Shown: positions 58,299 through 64,000 of the stretch, in pieces
Position numbering within the stretch: the stretch's first letter is position 1
Layout: each line of letters opens with the position of its first letter
DNA from: Eumeta japonica
Taxonomy: Eukaryota; Arthropoda; Insecta; Lepidoptera; Psychidae
NCBI GenBank assembly: GCA_005406025.1
Contig: BGZK01000489.1
Coordinates: 310,001-374,000 of the forward strand
Direction: 5' to 3'
DNA length: 64,000 bases
Made by a program: the position numbers and the translations under genes
Notes under the pieces: model-generated
Databases searched by the model: none
What the model was told of the DNA's origin: nothing
What the model saw: only the letters and a program-made list of their open reading frames with translations

Positions 58299-58577
58299 TT
58301 ATTTAGGTTTTGGTTTGTTAATGCATTCTGAACTGGAAATAGGAATTAGTTTTTGAATTTCAATAGTATTGATTACGATTTCCAATTTTCTAACAGCACA
58401 TAAAGTACGGCTTTCCCACATTGGTCTCAAATAAATATAAATAATATACAAGAAACCTAATTTAAGTTTGATTGACAATAATCGATTTGTGATTGCTTTA
58501 ATTCGATTAACGAATCGATTATTATTTAATACTATTTTATGTGTACACAATTGATATCTTAACTTTAGAGCGGGCAA
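58299..58577 (-). pseudogene. Possible LINE (jockey-like) reverse transcriptase remnant
   Basis: The 92-codon minus frame contains YIIYIYLRPMWESRTLCAVR followed by KLEIVINTIEIQKL. This is reminiscent of the jockey-type 'YKxxLRPIWTYG..LWG..NIEIIQRFQ' segment that follows the polymerase domain. The similarity is short, and the tryptophan of LWG is absent. A chance resemblance in AT-rich sequence remains possible. Confidence 0.25.
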
Positions 58578-58829
58578 TATATTAAATGGGGTTCTATAAG
58601 TTGTTGACGCCGGTGGGTTGACGTCAGTTGTGTTATGGCTGCCGTCCGAGTCCTAGTGTATATGTACAAGTCCATTTTCAGTTAAATCCTTTTTACGTAT
58701 TGCAAGTGTGTAGTGTTTTGGTTATTTGTTTCGTGAATTAACAAAAGGACTGATCTAACGACCTTTTGTTGATATTATTTCGTATCCGCTACCACGACTA
58801 TATTTAAAATGGACTATTAATGTAAAAAC
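58578..58829. other. Non-coding, leader-like
   Basis: Contains 'ggttgacgtcagttgtgtta' and a mixed-composition stretch up to the ATG at 58830 that resembles a 5' untranslated region. No promoter motif can be confirmed. Confidence 0.25.
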
Positions 58830-58892
58830 ATGGCGGACAAAACTCAGGGAACGTTGTCTCAATTCATCGGCGATCCGACATATTTGTATTGA
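58830..58892 (+). CDS. Possible micro-ORF or broken first exon, 20 codons
   Basis: The frame MADKTQGTLSQFIGDPTYLY begins at an ATG in good context (aacatggcg) and is followed directly by TGA. The composition is more protein-like than its AT-rich surroundings. It could be the start of a processed pseudogene or a first exon whose frame has broken. I do not recognise the protein. Confidence 0.15.
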   Translation: MADKTQGTLSQFIGDPTYLY

Positions 58893-59919
58893 TAACAGAC
58901 TATATAAGCGGGTAATAAATAATTTCTCTACGCCTCACGAATAATAAAACCACATAAATATTTTTAACCTCTTTATAGATCGTCCTGAAAAACAAATAAT
59001 TGTAAATTTTTAATACGTCTTTAAATACCTGTAAGATTTAAACGAAAAACGTGGAGAATAGAAAAGTCGGTGGAGAGATTCGATATCTCTGCATACATAA
59101 ATAAATAAATTGAGATCGTTTCTCAAGCTATGTTGTAGCTTTGTAAAGACGAGAACGGTAACGCTAGGTTAAATAATGCGGAAGCTGTTGTAATTGCAGA
59201 CATCTCTTTCGCACCTGTATAATTATTACGCTGACACATCAGTAGTTTCTTTTACTCTTTGTTTGTAATTATGTCGAATAAATGTATACTCTATATGGAT
59301 GTAATAGCTTTAAATTTTGACAAATAAATAAAAGAATACAGTTCTAAATATGTGTTTATAAACGCAATAAATTCATTTCTGTGTGCACTCACACGGAAGT
59401 AAATACTGCCGGTTTTTTATAGATTTAAAAATTAAATATTAAAATAAGTGAATGATCTTATTTTTCCGAAATCACGTAACGAAATTCAAATATTTTGAAT
59501 ATTTTTTCAATGTTAATTGTGGATTTATTTCAATTATAGAATCAAAACGCACGACAAAATATTTGCATGAAATCGACGTGATTCGTTTATCCTTAATAAA
59601 AGCCATTATTTAATATCTCACTTAAATAAATGAGAATATAACATCATATTATAGTTTATAGATTGATATCTTTTTACAATAAAGAGGGCTGAAATAAAAG
59701 GTTTTAAGATAATTGCTAATAAGTGTCCGTTTGCAACTTAATGATTCTATTTTTTTCAGAGTAAATTGTAAGTATACTACAATGTACTCCAAATATAGAT
59801 ATCCAATCTTATTCTGTAAGCGATGAGTTTTGGTTTAAATGTTATGAATAGGTTGATATCAAACTTAATACACTAAACAACTTGAACGCTATTCACGAAA
59901 CCCCTTCTTACAACACAGA
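58893..59919. other. Non-coding spacer
   Basis: AT-rich; nothing recognised. Confidence 0.4.
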
Positions 59920-60260
59920 AAATATTCCTCATATTCGTGCGTGTTCACGCGAAAAAGGTACGCGCATTTTATTTGATGTCATCAGATATGCGCGACGTTT
60001 ATCATGCTTTGTTTGAAAATAAAACATCGGGTCTGCGGGGACAACAAATCTAGATAGGGTTTATGTCTGAGATGAAACACTGCCCGGGACGTAACAAAAT
60101 ATTTTGACAAATGCGCGGCGTTAGTGCTCCGGGACCGCGGTTAGACGCTGGTCAAAGTTCACATAATACGGCTGTTATTCGGATACAAAAAAAGCTCGGA
60201 GACGACTTTATCTGCGCCTTAATGGGCTTTATGACCTCTTTTTATGTCAAAATAAATACG
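59920..60260. other. Moderately GC-rich islet
   Basis: 'aatgcgcggcgttagtgctc', 'cgggaccgcggttagacgct' and 'cgactttatctgcgccttaa' lie in an AT-rich setting. There is no frame of note; it may be regulatory. Confidence 0.25.
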
Positions 60261-60524
60261 TGAAAATATTTATTAATATTAATTGCTGTTATTTTGTAAA
60301 ATAAAGCTGGTTTGACAGTTTTATTGGTGCAGAAATGGTGAATGGTGAAAATACATGTTTACATCTCTTCAACGTTTTTGTATAATATCTGATGTGTTTT
60401 AATTTGATAAGCATAACTTATGATTTATATAATAGAAAAAAATAATGATTGAATCATTTTGTTAATGTATTGTGAATATATCTTTTTATAGAAGTTAATA
60501 ATTAACATATAAACATATATTACT
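60261..60524. other. Non-coding spacer
   Basis: Nothing recognised. Confidence 0.35.
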
Positions 60525-60620
60525 AGCTTCCGCCCTCGGCTCCGTCCATGTTAATATAAAATTAATTCGTTCATTTTTTGTATTGAGTAAAATCAAATTT
60601 TGTATTGAGGCTCATGTCAT
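60525..60620 (+). repeat. Fragment of a common insect repeat
   Basis: 'actagcttccgccctcggct' and 'ccgtccatgtt' match the widespread 'ctagcttccgcccgcg(g)cttcgtccgcg' line. Only the first ~35 bases are recognisable. Confidence 0.45.
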
Positions 60621-61324
60621 TTCATTTATATGCTTTTTTAGACATGTAAAAGGGAACACTCAAAATTGTGGCGTGTTTAAAATCGCTATATTCACCGAGC
60701 GCGTTGCAAACTTTGCGATATACTGGAGAAAGTGAAATGAAATATAGAATAGGGTCCATTGAGAATTTTCGATATCTATATTCATGCTCATAAATTTGGC
60801 GGGAGAATATGCGTGCTCCACCATTAACCGTGATTTAAAGGCTCGTAATTCAGGTATGACATGAAATCGATAACTCGTTCCCTGCACGGAATAGGACAAT
60901 CTAAGTAGTTTCTTTCTTGGACAGGTCCAAGGTCCGCCCGTCTAATAAATTAGGCGTTTGCGTCTTAGAGTCGAGAGCGTTCAGCTTTTCTTTTCGGCTT
61001 ATGCTAATAAGTTAGTGTGATGAATGCGTTGAGCCGGAATAAGTTGATTTACCCAGCAAAGGCAGTAAATTTGATCGTACAAGTAACAACTGCGTTTTGA
61101 ATTTGTATATCCGTATGTCTCTTTATTTCGACATCACGTGTCGAACGAATCTTAGACGTTAGTTCATGATTACACGTTCGTCTTATGACATAGGTAACTA
61201 GTAAATTGCTAATTAACTAATTAATTACGTCATACATATTAGACGTAGGAAAGTTTAAGACGGTTATTGCTTAGCCTTAATGCTCGTTGTCTTTCGGTGT
61301 TCCATGTTTATCTGTAGTTTTTGA
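60621..61324. other. Non-coding spacer
   Basis: No gene recognised. Confidence 0.4.
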
Positions 61325-61380
61325 AGATATCAATCGGAATTAGAACAGGAAATTGAAGCGGGATTAGAATTGTAAATAAC
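61325..61380 (+). repeat. Short purine-rich period-6 tract
   Basis: atcgga attaga acagga aattga agcggg attaga attgta: same hexamer style as 54570-54720. Confidence 0.5.
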
Positions 61381-61647
61381 AATTCACTCTAATGCAGCAG
61401 AATGGGGTTGAGGGTGGTTAATTAGAACATGTGTACTTAACGACTGATTGGAGGGTGCAAATTTGATGGTCTCCGTTTGTGTATAACTGACATCAGGTCG
61501 TATTGAGCAATTTGAAGAGCCAATGAATTTATGAAAATGCGATTTGTTTTAAACTCTTTAATATGCATTTGATGTGCATTTTTTATTTATTACTTTCAAT
61601 TTAAGTAGAATTTTGTAACCTCTGTATATTAATAAATTTGAATTTTT
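61381..61647. other. Non-coding spacer
   Basis: Nothing recognised. Confidence 0.35.
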
Positions 61648-61707
61648 CTGTTTAAGTGCTTCTTTCACGACAGAAGAAGCACTTAAACAGTGCTTTTTCT
61701 GTCGTGA
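61648..61707. repeat. Two overlapping, mutually exclusive hairpins
   Basis: ctgtttaagtgcttctt (61648-61664) pairs perfectly with aagaagcacttaaacag (61674-61690). The overlapping segment tcacgacagaagaagcac (61665-61682) pairs at 17 of 18 positions with gtgctttttctgtcgtga (61690-61707). The middle strand can therefore pair with either neighbour, but not both. Confidence 0.85.
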
Positions 61708-61889
61708 TAAAATTTTATATTAATAGTAATTAAAAATACACTTTTACGAGTTATTTTTAAAACCAAAATTCATCTTGAAATTCAATTTTTCTTTCAGGCA
61801 TTATACCGAATTACTACTGTGTTTCAGTCTTTTACAAAAGAAGTTACGACGGACATGTTTACTTGCTTACTTACTCACCAAAGAGAAGT
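61708..61889. other. Spacer with acceptor-like tract
   Basis: 'caatttttctttcaggcatt' (61782-61801) looks like a splice acceptor, but the following frames close quickly or lack a known domain. Confidence 0.25.
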
Positions 61890-62230
61890 GCCTACGGATG
61901 CTTCTCCCTGTTATCGATGTAGCCTATCGAATGTCGAATGCAGTAATCCGACGAAGCGACAAAGGCGACTGCGTCCCCGCAAATACGCCCGCGAGACGGG
62001 CGGGCCGCGCGCCGGCGCCTCGGGTGGCGACACACCGCGGCGTTTAGCGGAACCGAGAACTTCAGCCGCCCGGAAATGGGATTACCGCGAGAGCTTCGCT
62101 CATGTAACGTAATCTAATATACGACTTAATTGAATAACGTAATACGTGTGTAGAACTTTTACGTAGGGCGACCTAGGTCGTTACGAGGAGGCGGTTGAAT
62201 GTGCCCTAAGGATTGACGAATTAATACAGG
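61890..62230. other. GC-rich islet
   Basis: A CpG-rich block (61965-62090) lies inside two overlapping plus-strand frames of 90 and 97 codons. The latter contains PCYRCSLSNVEC and an arginine-rich stretch, but no family I recognise. A perfect 12-bp palindrome, cgacctaggtcg, lies at 62169-62180. Islet or weakly possible exon. Confidence 0.25.
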
Positions 62231-64000
62231 AAACTTCAGCGTTGTGTATTGGTGGACATAAATTTAATATATTAAATTATATATTTATATACTATATGTT
62301 TAAGAGCGATTTCAGCTCTGTGCATGCTACGAATATGCTTTGATATTCTATGAGAAGATTAAAAGAGGTGAAGAGTGCAAATAAAATGAAAGTGGAACCG
62401 TATATTTTCAATAACGGCGACAATAGCAGACAAGGAAATTCGGAACTAACTCAATCATAGGGCGCTGAAGTTTCGTTCGTGAAATTCAGTCGACCATAAA
62501 TCGCCTCTGCGTCTGTATTTGATATACGATATTGCTTCAGCAATAGACAGCGAGCCTATCCTATCTGTCCTAACCTATCCAGTTGATTATTTAACTACAG
62601 AGGTATCATTTGTCACTGGAGTACTTTTATTTTTATAGAATCCAAAATAAACAAATATAAAATACGTTCGTGATATAAAAACTGAATATTTTGGACAATT
62701 TAGTCTACTTGCGCTATAAAAGTGAAAAAAAAATCAGACACGGACGTCGTAAGCAAACGTTGGCTAATGAAGGATAGTCTCTTAAGATAGTCTCAAAAGA
62801 TATATTTAAACAAATGTTTTACATTTATTTTGATTTAAATATATGTCTTTTTTTTACACAAAAAGGAAACTACAATTTTCTTGTGAATAAAATATATAAC
62901 AGTTCACTTTCAATGGATAAGAAAGAAAAGCGCTCTAAAAAAACTTAGACTAAGAAAGCGCTACGAGCAGGGAAAACGGATAAAAAGTTAGCTTACTTCT
63001 GCCCAAACAGGTGTTCACTTGAACGCCACTAACAGGCTAGTCAGAAAGGCAATTAATAAAGATTTAGCTCGTGTAAACGAATCGGTCTCATTCTGAAAAG
63101 AACTCGTTTTGTTGTATTAGCAATTGCGCTATAAATAGTTACAATGTTTTATATAGTAGGTTAGATAGAAGCAAACCGTTGAAACATGATACAAAAGTAG
63201 TAATATATCGAACCCGTGAAAATGATAACTATGCTACCAAGTATGATAGTCAAGTATTTTACATTTTTGAGTAACTGCTTCCTTATTCCTCAATGCTTCT
63301 TTATTTCATTTTAATTTTTGAAAGATTTTAAAAAGATTTACTAGCTAACTTTAAGCGCAAAGGTCAAAAAAATTGACGCCGTTACATGTCTGCATCGAAA
63401 ACAAAAATGGGATAGGTCAATCCGTGCGAAATCACTTCTAATGATATTAATAATATAATGAATGGATTTTGATGTTGCTAATCAGAAATAGAACCGATAT
63501 TATAGAGACACGTCATGTGAAAAAGCATGTGTATTATAAATTTTATTCCAATTTTTAGTATACGTGATGATAGGCATATCGACATTTACATCAATACCCC
63601 AAAATGAATTGTATAATGATTCAATGGTTGGGATGAAATTTCAACTATGTACTAAATTGTCACACAAGATATTTTATTTGAATATGATTACCTTGAAATT
63701 TTCATTTCATTCAAACAAAGTCGCAGGTTTAAGTTGGTACATTATGAGTTTAATTTCTATTAACAAAATAAAATAATTTAACCACGAGTAACGGGATTAA
63801 GATCGAAATGGATATTAGAAGGAAAAATTTGATTCGATCCAGTTTCCAGATCTGAAACGAATTTAAATGCAATTTCATGTTCACCAGAAGTAAAGAGTAC
63901 ATACACATTTACTATTCATAAATATTAGTTTGATATGTTTTAATCAAATATTTTCTTTGCAATGGGTTCAGATGACTATTAATATTGGATATAGAAAATC
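62231..64000. other. Unique AT-rich non-coding stretch
   Basis: No gene, repeat, hairpin or mobile element recognised up to the window end. Confidence 0.5.

Noticed and set aside
61775..62112. Exon after an acceptor-like tract
   Set aside because: Two overlapping frames compete, no donor site or domain is evident, and the GC-rich islet explains the openness.
62169..62180. cgacctaggtcg as an everted nuclear-receptor site
   Set aside because: A 12-bp palindrome is expected by chance in 64 kb, and the half-sites lack the usual spacing.

Overview
The window is AT-rich eukaryotic DNA from an insect, most likely a moth or butterfly. The main evidence is its repeats: many resemble dispersed families that I know to be common in lepidopteran genomes. 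These include elements ending in gggttccga / tcggaaccct, copies carrying 'accgattttgatgaaatttg'-type lines, the 'cagccgcaac' and 'cctcctcctttttttgaagtcggtt' repeats, a hAT MITE with cagttgcgt ends, and mariner, hAT and LINE relics. I found no complete, intact host gene. There is no rRNA, tRNA gene, CRISPR array or operon-like organisation.

Region by region: 1-15 kb is mostly unique non-coding DNA with GC-rich islets (3.3, 6.3, 9.8-11.0 and 12.3-13.0 kb). It also holds two MITEs (4459-4743 and 7393-7598), a long lepidopteran-type repeat (about 4850-6215) and a degenerate ~23-bp minisatellite (11.3 kb). At 15931-18904 lies a ~3-kb AT-rich element with 40-bp class terminal inverted repeats and a 7-bp target duplication; it sits inside a tRNA-derived SINE. 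From 19.5 to 34 kb there are diverged dispersed repeats, a CA microsatellite that lies inside one of them, a mariner relic (24-24.8 kb) and more GC-rich islets. At 35.8-36.4 kb there is a fresh ~163-bp tandem array. From 38.8 to 40.2 kb a LINE reverse-transcriptase tail, a second copy of the 5-6 kb repeat and a mariner N-terminal relic lie next to one another. At 48429-51650 is a nearly intact but dead hAT transposon with perfect 8-bp target duplications. At 55281-56532 is a full-length but decayed mariner. The remainder to 64 kb is AT-rich with a few islets, hairpins and possible micro-ORFs.

The most interesting non-transposon signal is a GC-rich, homeodomain-site-like non-coding block present twice, in inverted orientation and 33 kb apart (10864-11042 and 43961-44135). 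It has three collinear conserved segments; the core is 40/44 identical. Together with the dozen or so other GC-rich islets in an otherwise AT-rich stretch lacking recognisable genes, this suggests the regulatory surroundings, or a large intron, of a developmental gene lying outside the window. That is inference. Other signals worth checking are a set of short near-perfect hairpins, one pair of which is mutually exclusive, and six dispersed loci with a degenerate 6-base periodicity.

The mobile elements do not form a working system. All transposase and reverse-transcriptase frames I could read carry stops, frameshifts or truncations.
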